The notes under the pieces: model-generated
Told to the model about the DNA's origin: nothing
What the model saw: the letters and a program-made list of their open reading frames with translations, nothing else
The model's database searches: none
Program-made: the position numbers and the translations under genes
Assembly: GCF_041224425.1 (NCBI RefSeq)
Contig: NZ_JBGFGL010000085.1
Span: 310,001 to 374,000 of the forward strand
Reading direction: 5' to 3'
Source: Psychroserpens sp041224425
GTDB taxonomy: Bacteria; Bacteroidota; Bacteroidia; Flavobacteriales; Flavobacteriaceae
DNA length: 64,000 bases
In this document: positions 17,317 through 26,834 of the stretch, piece by piece
How the letters are laid out: the number at the start of each line of letters is the position of its first letter
Numbering within the stretch: position 1 is the first letter of the stretch

Positions 17317-17730
17317 ATGGAAGCAGCATTTCACATATCGTTACCTTGCATAAGTGTAAAAGAAACCAAGAATTTTTATCATGAAATTATTGGAGCGCCT
17401 TTAGGTAGAGCGGCAGATGGTTGGGTTGATGTAAATTTGTTTGGAAATCAAATAACGTTTATAAGAGCTAAAAAATTCAATTTCATCAATCCTAATTACG
17501 TTTTTGAAGGAAAAATTCTACCATCCTTCCATTTTGGAGTCATTGTTAATGAAGAGGTATGGAAAGACGTGTACAATTCTTTAAAAAAAGAAAAGATAGG
17601 TCTTGTTGATAAAACAATTTTCTTAAAAGAAAAATCTGGTGAACACAAATCTTTTTTTGTTAAAGATCCGAATGATTATATGTTGGAATTTAAATGCTTT
17701 AAAAACCCTAAAAACATGTTTAAGTCTTAA
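17317..17730 (+). CDS. VOC-superfamily (glyoxalase-like) protein
   Basis: 137 residues with the paired beta-alpha-beta-beta-beta modules of the vicinal oxygen chelate fold: HISLPCISVKETKNFYHE, SFHFGVI (metal His) and a final DPNDYMLEFK (metal Glu). The family includes glyoxalases, dioxygenases and fosfomycin/bleomycin resistance proteins; the substrate cannot be inferred. It lies 36 bases after the DUF155 gene and ends in a good terminator, so it may be the last gene of the polyamine transcript. Confidence 0.83.
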   Translation: MEAAFHISLPCISVKETKNFYHEIIGAPLGRAADGWVDVNLFGNQITFIRAKKFNFINPNYVFEGKILPSFHFGVIVNEEVWKDVYNSLKKEKIGLVDKTIFLKEKSGEHKSFFVKDPNDYMLEFKCFKNPKNMFKS

Positions 17731-17761
17731 ATTTAATCTAAACAGATTTTACGATACTAAG

Positions 17762-17790
17762 AAGCCAACCATTACAGTTGGCTTTTTTTA
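17762..17790 (+). terminator. Intrinsic terminator after the VOC gene
   Basis: AAGCCAAC (17762-17769) and GTTGGCTT (17777-17784) form an 8-bp stem with a 7-base loop, followed by a T-run. The loop contains the stop codon of the convergent minus-strand gene (17772-17774). Confidence 0.8.
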
Positions 17791-19145
17791 TTTGTACTAG
17801 TAGGTGTTTTAAAAAATAGTTCCCAAATAAAAAAGCCGTAAACGATTACATATTCCATGGCAATAAGCCATAAGTTTTCAGATTTATCCGCTTTATTGGT
17901 TCCTAAGTAGGCAAGGTAACTCAGAATGATGACCGCGGACCATACAATAGGATATTTATAGTTTGTAAAAATACTAAGTGCCAATAAAGTTGTTACATAC
18001 CAAGGATGAACAGTTGTACTCAAAAACAAATAGATGGTGAAGGCGATAAGCATGTTTCTTATTAAGATCTTGATGTCACTATTGTTCTTTCGTAGTGATA
18101 AAACCAAGACAATCAATAGGATTATTGCAGATAGAATTTTTCCAATGATTGCAATTTCGTTGTAGCCTCTAAATAAGTAGCCTATTTCACGTACTACATA
18201 GTAGATGCTCGCATTAAACTCAAAATTATTGAACCAAAGGGCTACGGTTTGGGTATAATTCTGAATAAATTCAAAATTGAAAAAAGGAATAAAAAGAATG
18301 ATGATGGTCAAGCCAACAACAAGATAAAATGACACCAATCGCTTGAAATCAATTTTTGAATTGGAGTCTTTTTTGAAGTATTTCAAGAATAAAGGAAGGA
18401 ACAATAATGGCATTAATTTCACTGAAATAGATAAACCAAAAACAATAGCAGCCCATTGCCAACGGTTTTGATGTAAGAGATACAAGCTCCAAATTAAAAA
18501 GAACACCATAACACCTTCAAAATGTAAATTTCCGGTGAGTTCAATGATGATAAACGGATTAAGGATATACCAAAATATATGTTTCTCAGAAAGGTTGAAT
18601 TGTTTCAATAATCGTTTTCCAAAGATTAAGATTCCAAAATCAGCAGCTATAATAAGTACTCTCAAAACCATCACTGAACCTAAAATACTGTGTCCAGAAA
18701 ACAGTCCGGCAATGACAAAGCCAAGTTGATGTATGGGTGGATAATTGGTAAAATGGCTGGCATTTAAATTGCCCATGCCAGCATATAATTCATTAGCTTG
18801 TGCTATTGGAAAATTTCCAAATTGTATAAATGATTCTGGTGTATAGAGATACGGATTAAAACCTTCAAGAAGCAATCGTCCATCCCAAATGAAACGGTAA
18901 AAATCCTGAGATAGATTTGGGATTGCCAAGATAAAAACCGCTCGACTTAAAAAACTTATAATACTTAAGTATTTTAGGTTATCAACCGTTCTTATTAAGG
19001 TGATAAAAACAGCCCAAAGCAACCCATAAATTAAAAGTAGCTTAGTGTATTCGGTTCTCACTAAATCGTAAGCAAACACAAAGTAGAGGAGCAGACTTAC
19101 AATAGTCAACACCAAAGGAATCTTATGAAATTTCAAAGATACCAT
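17772..19145 (-). CDS. Polytopic GT-C type glycosyl (mannosyl) transferase
   Basis: 457 residues with about 11-12 membrane segments and an early extracytoplasmic loop carrying SQDFYRFIWDGRLLLEGFNPY, typical of polyprenyl-phosphate-sugar-dependent GT-C enzymes of the GT87/DUF2029 kind. It would transfer a sugar from a lipid carrier on the periplasmic side. It overlaps the upstream GT2 gene by one base and is the last gene of a five-gene minus-strand operon. The acceptor is unknown. Confidence 0.78.
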   Translation of the reverse strand: MVSLKFHKIPLVLTIVSLLLYFVFAYDLVRTEYTKLLLIYGLLWAVFITLIRTVDNLKYLSIISFLSRAVFILAIPNLSQDFYRFIWDGRLLLEGFNPYLYTPESFIQFGNFPIAQANELYAGMGNLNASHFTNYPPIHQLGFVIAGLFSGHSILGSVMVLRVLIIAADFGILIFGKRLLKQFNLSEKHIFWYILNPFIIIELTGNLHFEGVMVFFLIWSLYLLHQNRWQWAAIVFGLSISVKLMPLLFLPLFLKYFKKDSNSKIDFKRLVSFYLVVGLTIIILFIPFFNFEFIQNYTQTVALWFNNFEFNASIYYVVREIGYLFRGYNEIAIIGKILSAIILLIVLVLSLRKNNSDIKILIRNMLIAFTIYLFLSTTVHPWYVTTLLALSIFTNYKYPIVWSAVIILSYLAYLGTNKADKSENLWLIAMEYVIVYGFFIWELFFKTPTSTNKKSQL

Positions 19146-20635
19146 CAGGTTTTAGAAGTAATAGATTTAAAAAAGACATAGCCAAAACCTATACAAAGCA
19201 TAAGATGAAACGGGAACAATCCGAAATCGCCACCTTGATCTCCAACAATAAATGCACTGTATAACCCGAACCCGAAATAAAGCATCAATATTCCTTCGAT
19301 AATAATGTGAGGCGACAATTTTTTCCTTAAGTAAATGTTTCCTTTCCAAGAATCCTTAATAGAACTGATGTTGAATTTTGGCGTTCGAACAAACTCACTG
19401 CGTTTCCCGAAATGACCTTCCAAAACGGCTATAGAATTATGTAGCGAGAATCCCATAGCTATAGAAAAAAATGTAAAGAACATACCAATGTATTTGAAAA
19501 ACCGTTTAAAGCCACCACCATAAATCTGCTTGTACATATACCAATAACAGATAAAGAAAATGATGGTGCTTATCACAAAGAAGCTTAAGACATAAAAATA
19601 CATTCGTAAATGCTCGTATTCATTTTTAATGTACAACATTGGGATGCTCAAAACGGCAACGATAAAAATGTTTAAAAACATAGTGCTGTTCAATAAATGA
19701 AGCAAACCATGCACTTTGGTTTTTGGACTGATGCTCTTTGATTTTAGAATCCGCCAAAGCATTTTTCGGAAATTTTCTGCGCCACCTTTGTTCCACCTAA
19801 ATTGTTGTGAACGCGCTGCACTGATGACTACTGGTAGCTCTGCAGGTGTTTCTACATCTTCCAAATATTTGAATTTCCAGTTTTTGAGTTGCGCCCTGTA
19901 ACTTAAATCCAAATCTTCAGTGAGTGTGTCACCTTCCCAGTTGCCTGCATCAATAATGCAGTCTTTTCTCCAAACACCAGCTGTTCCATTGAAGTTGATG
20001 AAATGCCCTTTGCTATTTCGGCCAACTTGCTCCAAGGTAAAATGTGCATCCAAGGCAAACGCTTGAATTTTGGTTAATAAGGAGTAGTTTCGATTGATAT
20101 GACTCCAACGGGTTTGAACCACTCCAATCTTACCATCTTTGAAGTATGGTATGGTGCGTTTTAACCAATTGCGCTTTGGAAGAAAATCAGCATCAAAAAT
20201 GGCAATAAATTCTCCTTTGGCTATTTTCAGACCTTCCTTAAGTGCACCAGCTTTAAAACCTTTTCTGTCAGCCCTTGTAATATGTTGGATATCTAAGCCA
20301 GTGGATTTTAATCTGTCAATATGTTGCTTGGTCGATTTTACAGTATCATCAGTTGAATCATCAAGAACTTGTATTTCGAGTTTATCTTTTGGATAATCAA
20401 TTTCGGCAATATTATCGAGCAAGCGTTCCATAACGTACATTTCGTTGTACACAGGCAATTGGATGGTGACAAAAGGAACTTCTTCAGGAATTGACAAATC
20501 AAAGGTTTCACAATTCTCATTGTGTTTTTTAGATGATAAATAATTGTATAATAGATTCAGTTGAGCCAAAGCGTACAAAAAAATAAGGACGATGGCAATG
20601 GTGTAAATAACAATTATAATAGATTCGAGAATCAT
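19145..20635 (-). CDS. Cellulose-synthase-like GT2 glycosyltransferase
   Basis: 496 residues: an N-terminal membrane helix, a cytoplasmic GT2 domain with VLDDSTDDT (90-98), DAD (148-150), TED (239-241) and the processive-synthase motif QQFRW (277-281), then about four C-terminal membrane helices. This is the layout of processive beta-glycan synthases (BcsA/CslA-like) but without a PilZ domain. It overlaps the neighbouring GT2 gene by 4 bases. It probably builds or extends an envelope glycan or glycolipid; the sugar donor is unknown. Confidence 0.85.
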   Translation of the reverse strand: MILESIIIVIYTIAIVLIFLYALAQLNLLYNYLSSKKHNENCETFDLSIPEEVPFVTIQLPVYNEMYVMERLLDNIAEIDYPKDKLEIQVLDDSTDDTVKSTKQHIDRLKSTGLDIQHITRADRKGFKAGALKEGLKIAKGEFIAIFDADFLPKRNWLKRTIPYFKDGKIGVVQTRWSHINRNYSLLTKIQAFALDAHFTLEQVGRNSKGHFINFNGTAGVWRKDCIIDAGNWEGDTLTEDLDLSYRAQLKNWKFKYLEDVETPAELPVVISAARSQQFRWNKGGAENFRKMLWRILKSKSISPKTKVHGLLHLLNSTMFLNIFIVAVLSIPMLYIKNEYEHLRMYFYVLSFFVISTIIFFICYWYMYKQIYGGGFKRFFKYIGMFFTFFSIAMGFSLHNSIAVLEGHFGKRSEFVRTPKFNISSIKDSWKGNIYLRKKLSPHIIIEGILMLYFGFGLYSAFIVGDQGGDFGLFPFHLMLCIGFGYVFFKSITSKT

Positions 20636-21324
20636 GATTTAAAACTGTATTTGAAAATCCAACCCAAGATTTTCACACCTGCAAAAATAGCACCTTTTAC
20701 CGTTCCTGAAACTTTAGAAACACCTATTCTGTTTCTATAATTTACTGGAATTTCAGTGTAGGTCATGTTTTGTTTTAAAACCTTAAGTTGCATTTCTACG
20801 GTCCATCCGTAGGTTTTGTCTTCCATTTTTAAAGCGAGTAGCTTTTTGTATTTAATGGCTCTAAACGGACCTAAATCAGTAAATCTTGAACGGAACATCC
20901 AGCGCATCAATGTTGTGGCTAACCAATTTCCAAATATTTGAGGCATGGTCATCGAGCCATTTTCCCTTAACTGTTTTGCTCTTGCACCAACCACAAAATC
21001 AATATCATCATCAAGAATTGGAGCGATCAACTTGGAGAGTTCTTCAGGATAATCACTATAATCACCATCTAAAAATACAACGATATCAGGTTCTAATTCT
21101 TGATTGGCGAGATAATCCATCCCTTTCAAACAAGCATAGCCATATCCTTTTCTCGATTCTGTAAGAACTGTTGCGCCAGCTTCAGTAGCGTTTTGTTCTG
21201 TTTGGTCTGTTGAGTTATTGCTGACGACAATAATTTCATCAACCACATTTGGAATATCTTTAATGACAAGTCCGATGGAATCTGCTTCATTGTAAGCAGG
21301 AATGATAACTTTAATTAGTGGCAT
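20632..21324 (-). CDS. GT2 glycosyltransferase, polyprenyl-phosphate sugar synthase-like
   Basis: 230 residues of a DPM1-like GT2 domain: IIPAYNEADSIG (7-18), VSNNSTDQT (34-42), DGDYSDYP (86-93) and the family block RFTDLGPFRAIK. Such enzymes make polyprenyl-phosphate-mannose or -glucose, the donor that the polytopic GT-C enzyme of this operon would need. It starts 32 bases after the polyferredoxin gene. Confidence 0.85.
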   Translation of the reverse strand: MPLIKVIIPAYNEADSIGLVIKDIPNVVDEIIVVSNNSTDQTEQNATEAGATVLTESRKGYGYACLKGMDYLANQELEPDIVVFLDGDYSDYPEELSKLIAPILDDDIDFVVGARAKQLRENGSMTMPQIFGNWLATTLMRWMFRSRFTDLGPFRAIKYKKLLALKMEDKTYGWTVEMQLKVLKQNMTYTEIPVNYRNRIGVSKVSGTVKGAIFAGVKILGWIFKYSFKS

Positions 21325-21356
21325 TAGGTTAATTTGAAACAGTAAAAGTACACATC

Positions 21357-22946
21357 TTATTTCTCGTTAACCAATGTCATCAGGTCAACATCATTTCCTA
21401 GAAGTATGTCGTTTGAATTGATGCGTCCTTTCATACTATCATTTTCTAATTTCAGAACACCTCTCGGGCAAACCGCAGCACAAATGCCGCAACCTACACA
21501 ACTGGAACGCACAATATTTTCACCTTTCTGTGCGTATGCACGCACATCAATTCCCATCTCGCAGTAGGTTGAACAATTTCCGCAGGAAATACATTGTCCG
21601 CCATTGGTAGTGATTCTAAATTTTGAAAACAAACGCTGTTGAAATCCGAGAATAGCAGCCATCGGACAACCAAAACGGCACCAAACCCGATTTCCTAAAA
21701 TAGGATAAAAACCTGTGCCGATGACTCCTGAAAAGATAGAGCCAATGTAAAGTCCGTAAGCCGAACGCAACTGATACCCTTCAATAAAAAACACGTGTTC
21801 AGTAGTTCCTGTAAGATGCATAAAAATCAATAGGATGATTACCGAAAAGAATCCGATAGCGCCATACTTGGCATCTTTTTCTAGTTCTTTTCTTTTAAAC
21901 AACATGATACTTCCAAAAACCAATGATAAAAATCCGATGACAAGACAAATAAACACAGATCTTGTCAGCCAAAAATCATTTTTATCATAGCCTAAATAGG
22001 TGTACACCATGGCTGTAGTCATCACCACAGAAAACACCAAAACCACATGAACCAACCAACGTTCAATCTTCCAAGCATATAATTTTTTTGAGGATAATTG
22101 TCTGAACGAATCTCCTGCCGTTTCAGCTAATCCGCCACAACCACAAACCCAAGAGCAGTACCAACGTTTCCCAAATTTATAGGTCAGAATTGGTGTGATG
22201 ACAAAAATGGAAACTATACCAAAAAGCAGAAGCGCTAAACCGATTGTTCCATTAGATAAAAATGCATTTACAGACCACTCATCGAACAAGTAGTAATTAA
22301 GAGGCCAGATGTTTTTTAAATCGTAATAAGGCAAGTCATTGTTCATGACATACATGAATTCTGGAATCAGGAACGCGAATCCCAATTGAAAAAACATGAC
22401 TGAAAAGGTGCGCAATTGTTGGTAGCGATTATGTCTGTATTTCAACAAGAATTTATATCCGAATGCCAAAATAGCCAAGGTGTACAAGGTCCCGTAAACA
22501 AACCACTGACTTGCATTTCTTTCGCTCAATAAGTTGCTCAAAGGATCGAACATGGCAATTAAACCTGAGTTCGGATTGCCATCTGTTCCCAATCCAAGAT
22601 ATTTTGGGTAGAAATAAAGTACGATGTAAAATACGGTTAGAATTACGCCAACCAACCAACCCCAAATACCACGCGAGGAAATCGATTTAAACCAAACACC
22701 ATCATTTTTAATGCCTTCAGATTTTGATATATAAGCTTCCCTAGAAAACCAAATCGTCCCAGTTGCAATGAGGCCTAAAGCGAGAGTGAGCCATAAGCCA
22801 TTGTTTGGTAAAGTGGTATTGAATACAGCTAATGCCATAATAAACAAACCCATAACACCTAATGCTAAAGCTATTCGTTGCGAATTTGAAATAGCTAAGG
22901 CATCAGGTTTTGCCAACGACATACTATGATCTAGTTTATTGCTCAT
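21357..22946 (-). CDS. Membrane-bound polyferredoxin (NapH/CcoG-like 4Fe-4S protein)
   Basis: 529 residues with about ten membrane helices and a C-terminal ferredoxin domain. Two 4Fe-4S motifs are visible: CISCGNCSTYC (452-462) and CVGCGICAAVC (483-493), each followed by a downstream partner Cys. A further WYCSWVCGCGG motif lies mid-protein, as in NapH/NosR-type proteins. It overlaps the FAD oxidoreductase gene by 4 bases, so the pair probably forms an electron-transfer unit from NAD(P)H across or into the membrane. The terminal acceptor is not identified. Confidence 0.83.
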   Translation of the reverse strand: MSNKLDHSMSLAKPDALAISNSQRIALALGVMGLFIMALAVFNTTLPNNGLWLTLALGLIATGTIWFSREAYISKSEGIKNDGVWFKSISSRGIWGWLVGVILTVFYIVLYFYPKYLGLGTDGNPNSGLIAMFDPLSNLLSERNASQWFVYGTLYTLAILAFGYKFLLKYRHNRYQQLRTFSVMFFQLGFAFLIPEFMYVMNNDLPYYDLKNIWPLNYYLFDEWSVNAFLSNGTIGLALLLFGIVSIFVITPILTYKFGKRWYCSWVCGCGGLAETAGDSFRQLSSKKLYAWKIERWLVHVVLVFSVVMTTAMVYTYLGYDKNDFWLTRSVFICLVIGFLSLVFGSIMLFKRKELEKDAKYGAIGFFSVIILLIFMHLTGTTEHVFFIEGYQLRSAYGLYIGSIFSGVIGTGFYPILGNRVWCRFGCPMAAILGFQQRLFSKFRITTNGGQCISCGNCSTYCEMGIDVRAYAQKGENIVRSSCVGCGICAAVCPRGVLKLENDSMKGRINSNDILLGNDVDLMTLVNEK

Positions 22947-24253
22947 ACTGTTTGGGTTTGTAATTGGTTTTTGTAAGCAGAAAGGATTTCTGATTCGTAT
23001 CGTTTATAAAACTCTGGATCAAAGTTCGCTTCTGAAAGATGCTCCACGACGAAGTCAACATCTCGTTTTTCATTCAGCCATTGATCAAATTTGTCATGAC
23101 GCATTCGAATGCCAAAGGTATTGATGCCAAGAAACTGTTTGGTGTCTTTATGATACGCTATAGTTATGCATTTCGCATCGTCTTGATGTTTCCAATGAAA
23201 ATGTGTTTCATAGTCTGGTCGCCCTTTTTTTCCAAAAACCCAACCATAGGTTTGGTATTCAATATCAAAAAACTTAGCCGAATTGAACCAATGACCAGGA
23301 TTGTACTGCATTCGATTTCCACAAAGCGTTTGTGCTAATGTTTCGCCCATCATGCGTCCAGTGTACCAAACCGCTTCTATTGGTCTTCGGTTTCCTATGG
23401 CTTCACGTTGTTCGGCACAATCACCAATGGCGTAGACATTTTGTATGTTGGTTTCCAAATAACGATTTACTAAAACCCCCTTTTCGATCTCAATGTTTGA
23501 TGGTTTTAAAAAATCAATATTTGGAGACACACCAGCTGTTAGACCAACAACATCGCAGGTGATCTCCTCTCCAGTTTCTTTGATGATGACCGATTTTACC
23601 TTGCCGTTTTCATCGGCTTTTATTTCTTGAAGATTGGAAGATAATCTCAAATCGATATGATGGCTTTTGATATGCCGATTGATCATTTCACTTTCACCTT
23701 CAGGTAACACACTGTTCCAAAAGCTCGATTCTCGAACTAAAAAGGTCACGGGAATACTTCTGGAACTTAACATTTCAGCCAATTCAATACCTATTAATCC
23801 GCCACCAACAATAACCGCACGTTTACAAATTTTGTTATTTGGTGCAAAGGTCTCAAGATTTTCTAAATCCTGTTTATGATATAGTCCCATAACACCTTCC
23901 AAATCTTGTCCAGGCCAACCAAACTTATTGGGTTTGCTTCCAGTAGCGATAACTAGTTTGTCATAGCTAATGCGATTTCCATCGGAAAGCTTGAGTTGCT
24001 TTTGATCTGTATCGACATGCTCGACATAAGCCTTAACGAGATTGATATGGTTCTTTTCCCAAAACCAATTCTCGTAGGGTTGTGTGTGTTCAAACTTCAT
24101 GTGTCCCATATACACATACATAAGTGCTGTTCGGGAAAAGAAATACTCGGTTTCAGCAGAAATAATGGTTATCTTTTTATCGGAACGTTTTCTAACATGT
24201 CTAGCAAGTGTAATGCCTGAAATTCCATTTCCGATAATAACGAGGTGTTCCAT
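22943..24253 (-). CDS. FAD/NAD(P)-dependent oxidoreductase, rubredoxin/nitrite-reductase-like
   Basis: 436 residues with two dinucleotide sites: IIGNGISGITLA (6-17) for FAD and VIVGGGLIGIELAEML (about 150-165) for NAD(P)H; ATGSKPN and the AIGDCAE block complete the pyridine-nucleotide-disulfide reductase fold. It resembles the flavin domain of NirB or rubredoxin reductases but has no siroheme domain. First gene of the minus operon and translationally coupled to the polyferredoxin, probably its electron donor. Confidence 0.85.
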   Translation of the reverse strand: MEHLVIIGNGISGITLARHVRKRSDKKITIISAETEYFFSRTALMYVYMGHMKFEHTQPYENWFWEKNHINLVKAYVEHVDTDQKQLKLSDGNRISYDKLVIATGSKPNKFGWPGQDLEGVMGLYHKQDLENLETFAPNNKICKRAVIVGGGLIGIELAEMLSSRSIPVTFLVRESSFWNSVLPEGESEMINRHIKSHHIDLRLSSNLQEIKADENGKVKSVIIKETGEEITCDVVGLTAGVSPNIDFLKPSNIEIEKGVLVNRYLETNIQNVYAIGDCAEQREAIGNRRPIEAVWYTGRMMGETLAQTLCGNRMQYNPGHWFNSAKFFDIEYQTYGWVFGKKGRPDYETHFHWKHQDDAKCITIAYHKDTKQFLGINTFGIRMRHDKFDQWLNEKRDVDFVVEHLSEANFDPEFYKRYESEILSAYKNQLQTQTV

Positions 24254-24410
24254 AGAATTTTGTTCTGATGATAAGTCGTCTTAAAGATAAGAACTTAACA
24301 AATGATATTGGGACGTATTCAAAAGACAATTGAAAATAAGTGAGATTTAACGCATTCTTAATGCGAATTATATAAGTTAAGCTGTAATTTAGAGTTGAAA
24401 ATATTTTAGT

Positions 24411-25409
24411 ATGACTTTTATAAGACTATTGTTTTTAATACTTGTCTTTAATTCGTGTGCCGTCCAACAACCAAAGATCAACGGATTAAGTTTTGTGGCT
24501 TCAAGAGAGGCTATTGATGACTCTCATGCCAATCCAGTAGCCGAAGTGGGAGCTAATTTTGTAGCGATTATGCCTTTCGGGTTTATTAGGGATTTAGAAT
24601 ATCCTGAAATTGTACATAATACCGAACGACAATGGTTTGGTGAAATTCGAGAAGGGGCTAAACAGTATATTGAAACGCTTCGTAAGAAAGATGTCAAGAT
24701 CATGATAAAACCACAAATTTGGGTTTGGCGAGGTCTGTATACTGGTCATATTGAGATGAATTCAGAAGAACTTTGGAAAACTTTTGAAACATCCTATAAA
24801 GATTTCATTATGGAATATGCTCATCTTGCTGAAGAAACCCAAAGTGAGTTGTTTTGTATTGGTACAGAATTAGAGGCTTTCGTAAAGTATCGTCCAGACT
24901 ATTGGAACCAATTGATTAAGGATATCAAAAGTATTTACAAAGGAAAGCTGACCTATGCTTCAAATTGGGATGAATTTAAACGCACGCCTTTTTGGAACGA
25001 TTTAGATTATATAGGTGTTGATGCTTATTTTCCTGTGAGTGATCAAAAAACTCCAACGGTTGAAGATTGTATAAAAGGTTGGAAATCCCACAAAACTGAA
25101 ATTGAAAATCTGTCAAAAACGTATAACAAGCCAATTCTGTTTACTGAATATGGATACCGAAGTATGGATTTTACCGGAAAGGAACCATGGGAAAGTGACT
25201 ATAAAATCACCTCACTAAATTTTGAAGGTCAAGCCAATGCTACACAAGCCTTATTTGAAACCTTTTGGAATGAAGAATGGTTTGCTGGCGGATTTGTTTG
25301 GAAATGGTTTCATAACCATGAAAAAAGTGGTGGAAAGGAAGACAATCAATTTACGCCCCAAAACAAACCTGTTGAAATGGTTATCAAATCTTACTATTTA
25401 AAAGACTGA
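24411..25409 (+). CDS. GH113-like TIM-barrel glycoside hydrolase lipoprotein
   Basis: 332 residues with a lipoprotein signal (FLILVFNSC, Cys16). TIM-barrel features of GH113 beta-mannanase-like enzymes: MIKPQIWV, the acid/base Glu153 in IGTELE, VDAYFP, and the nucleophile Glu246 in TEYGYRS, then WKWF. It is predicted to hydrolyse a beta-mannoside or related glycan on the cell surface or in the periplasm. It is followed 1 base later by a phosphoesterase gene and lies between two minus-strand glycosyltransferase-rich operons. Confidence 0.82.
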   Translation: MTFIRLLFLILVFNSCAVQQPKINGLSFVASREAIDDSHANPVAEVGANFVAIMPFGFIRDLEYPEIVHNTERQWFGEIREGAKQYIETLRKKDVKIMIKPQIWVWRGLYTGHIEMNSEELWKTFETSYKDFIMEYAHLAEETQSELFCIGTELEAFVKYRPDYWNQLIKDIKSIYKGKLTYASNWDEFKRTPFWNDLDYIGVDAYFPVSDQKTPTVEDCIKGWKSHKTEIENLSKTYNKPILFTEYGYRSMDFTGKEPWESDYKITSLNFEGQANATQALFETFWNEEWFAGGFVWKWFHNHEKSGGKEDNQFTPQNKPVEMVIKSYYLKD

Positions 25410-25410
25410 T

Positions 25411-26142
25411 ATGAGAACATTGGTTATTGGTGATATTCATGGTGGATTAAAAGGACTCATCCAATTGATGGAACGTGCTAAGGTAAAGCCGACAGATCAT
25501 CTTATTTTTCTTGGCGATTATGTGGATGGATGGAGTGAATCGGCTCAAGTGATACAATATCTCATTGAATTGTCAAAAACCAATGATTGCATCTTCATTA
25601 AAGGCAATCATGATGTCTGGTGTGAAGAATGGCTTCGCAATAATAGAAGTCCGTTAGTTTGGTTATCTCATGGCGGACAAGAAACTGTGGAGAGTTATGC
25701 TAAATTTTCCGAAGCTGAAAAGCAACAGCACCTGGATTTTTTCAGTAGTATGCCTTTATATCATATTGATGAAAACCAACGTTTGTTTATTCATGCTGGT
25801 TTCACCTCAATGCATGGAGTTAATAACGAAACCGATAGTACGAACTTTTATTATGATAGAACCCTATGGGAAATGGCTTTGGCTATGGATAAAAAGTTAA
25901 AAACGAAATCTGAGTTTTACCCTAAAAGACTAAAGCATTATTCTGAAATTTATATCGGACACACACCAACAATTAATTATAACAAGAAAAAGCCGATTCA
26001 TGTAGCCAATGTTTGGAATGTCGATACTGGTGCAGCATTTACAGGAAAATTATCAGCTATAGATATTAACACCAAAGAAGTTTTTCAGAGTAGACGATTA
26101 CAAAATTTATATCCTGATGAAATGGGTCGAAATAAGGATTAG
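25411..26142 (+). CDS. PP1-like metallophosphoesterase
   Basis: 243 residues, a serine/threonine phosphatase-like or diadenosine-tetraphosphatase-like calcineurin fold: GDIHG (7-11), GDYVDGW (35-41), GNHD (65-68) and a later GHTP. The usual Arg after GDxxD is Gly here (GDYVDG instead of GDYVDR), which is unusual for protein phosphatases. Cytoplasmic. Its stop overlaps the stop of the convergent TIGR04283 gene. Confidence 0.85.
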   Translation: MRTLVIGDIHGGLKGLIQLMERAKVKPTDHLIFLGDYVDGWSESAQVIQYLIELSKTNDCIFIKGNHDVWCEEWLRNNRSPLVWLSHGGQETVESYAKFSEAEKQQHLDFFSSMPLYHIDENQRLFIHAGFTSMHGVNNETDSTNFYYDRTLWEMALAMDKKLKTKSEFYPKRLKHYSEIYIGHTPTINYNKKKPIHVANVWNVDTGAAFTGKLSAIDINTKEVFQSRRLQNLYPDEMGRNKD

Positions 26143-26834
26143 TTTAGAAGGTGCTTTTTATAGTAAGCATACAAATCATCTGCTGAAGCACCAAGCGATT
26201 TTTTGAGATGGATGACCCAAAAATGAAACTGCAATTTCCAGATACCTTGCTTTTCATAACGTCTTGCTGAGCTTTTAATCTTTTTGTTTATAACAACAAA
26301 TTTGCTCTGTTTATAAAGCTCGTCGATTAAGACGTTATCTTCATAAATAATATAATTTTCATCATAACCACCAATGTCTTCAAATAAGTTTTTGGAGACA
26401 AACAAGCTTTGATCACCACCTCTACAGACTTTCCAAGAGAATTGTGTAAACCAACTAGCCAATCGCAACCACCAATGGTTACTGTCAAATTGCATTCGGA
26501 AACAGCCTGCTAAATTTTCTTTTTCAACTTCTTCTAAAATGTAACGATCAAAATATTTTGGTGGAAAGGAGTCGGCATGTAAAAAGTAAAGTATGGTTCC
26601 TGAAGCTTTTTGGGCTCCAAAATTCATCTGTTTGGCTCTGCCTTTTTCTGAATGTAATAATCGTGCAGCGTCAAAATCATTGACAATTTTACTAGTGTCA
26701 TCTGTACTGCCACCATCAACAATGATAAATTCTAGCGTATTCGGATTAAAAGCATTTTCAGTAAGATATAAAATGAGTTTGCCAATGGTTTCAGCTTCGT
26801 TAAGAACTGGAATTATGACGGAAATCTTAATCAT
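26139..26834 (-). CDS. TIGR04283-type arsenosugar glycosyltransferase (GT2)
   Basis: 231-residue single-domain GT2 enzyme: SVIIPVLNEAETIG (5-18), VDGGSTDDT (39-47), GRAKQMNFGA (65-74) and HADSF (86-90) in place of the usual DxD. This combination is the TIGR04283 signature; that family is linked to arsenosugar loci. It is the last gene of the nine-gene ars operon and overlaps the DUF547 gene by 8 bases. It probably adds a sugar or aglycone-linked unit to the arsenic-bearing ribose; the exact reaction is not established. Confidence 0.82.
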   Translation of the reverse strand: MIKISVIIPVLNEAETIGKLILYLTENAFNPNTLEFIIVDGGSTDDTSKIVNDFDAARLLHSEKGRAKQMNFGAQKASGTILYFLHADSFPPKYFDRYILEEVEKENLAGCFRMQFDSNHWWLRLASWFTQFSWKVCRGGDQSLFVSKNLFEDIGGYDENYIIYEDNVLIDELYKQSKFVVINKKIKSSARRYEKQGIWKLQFHFWVIHLKKSLGASADDLYAYYKKHLLN

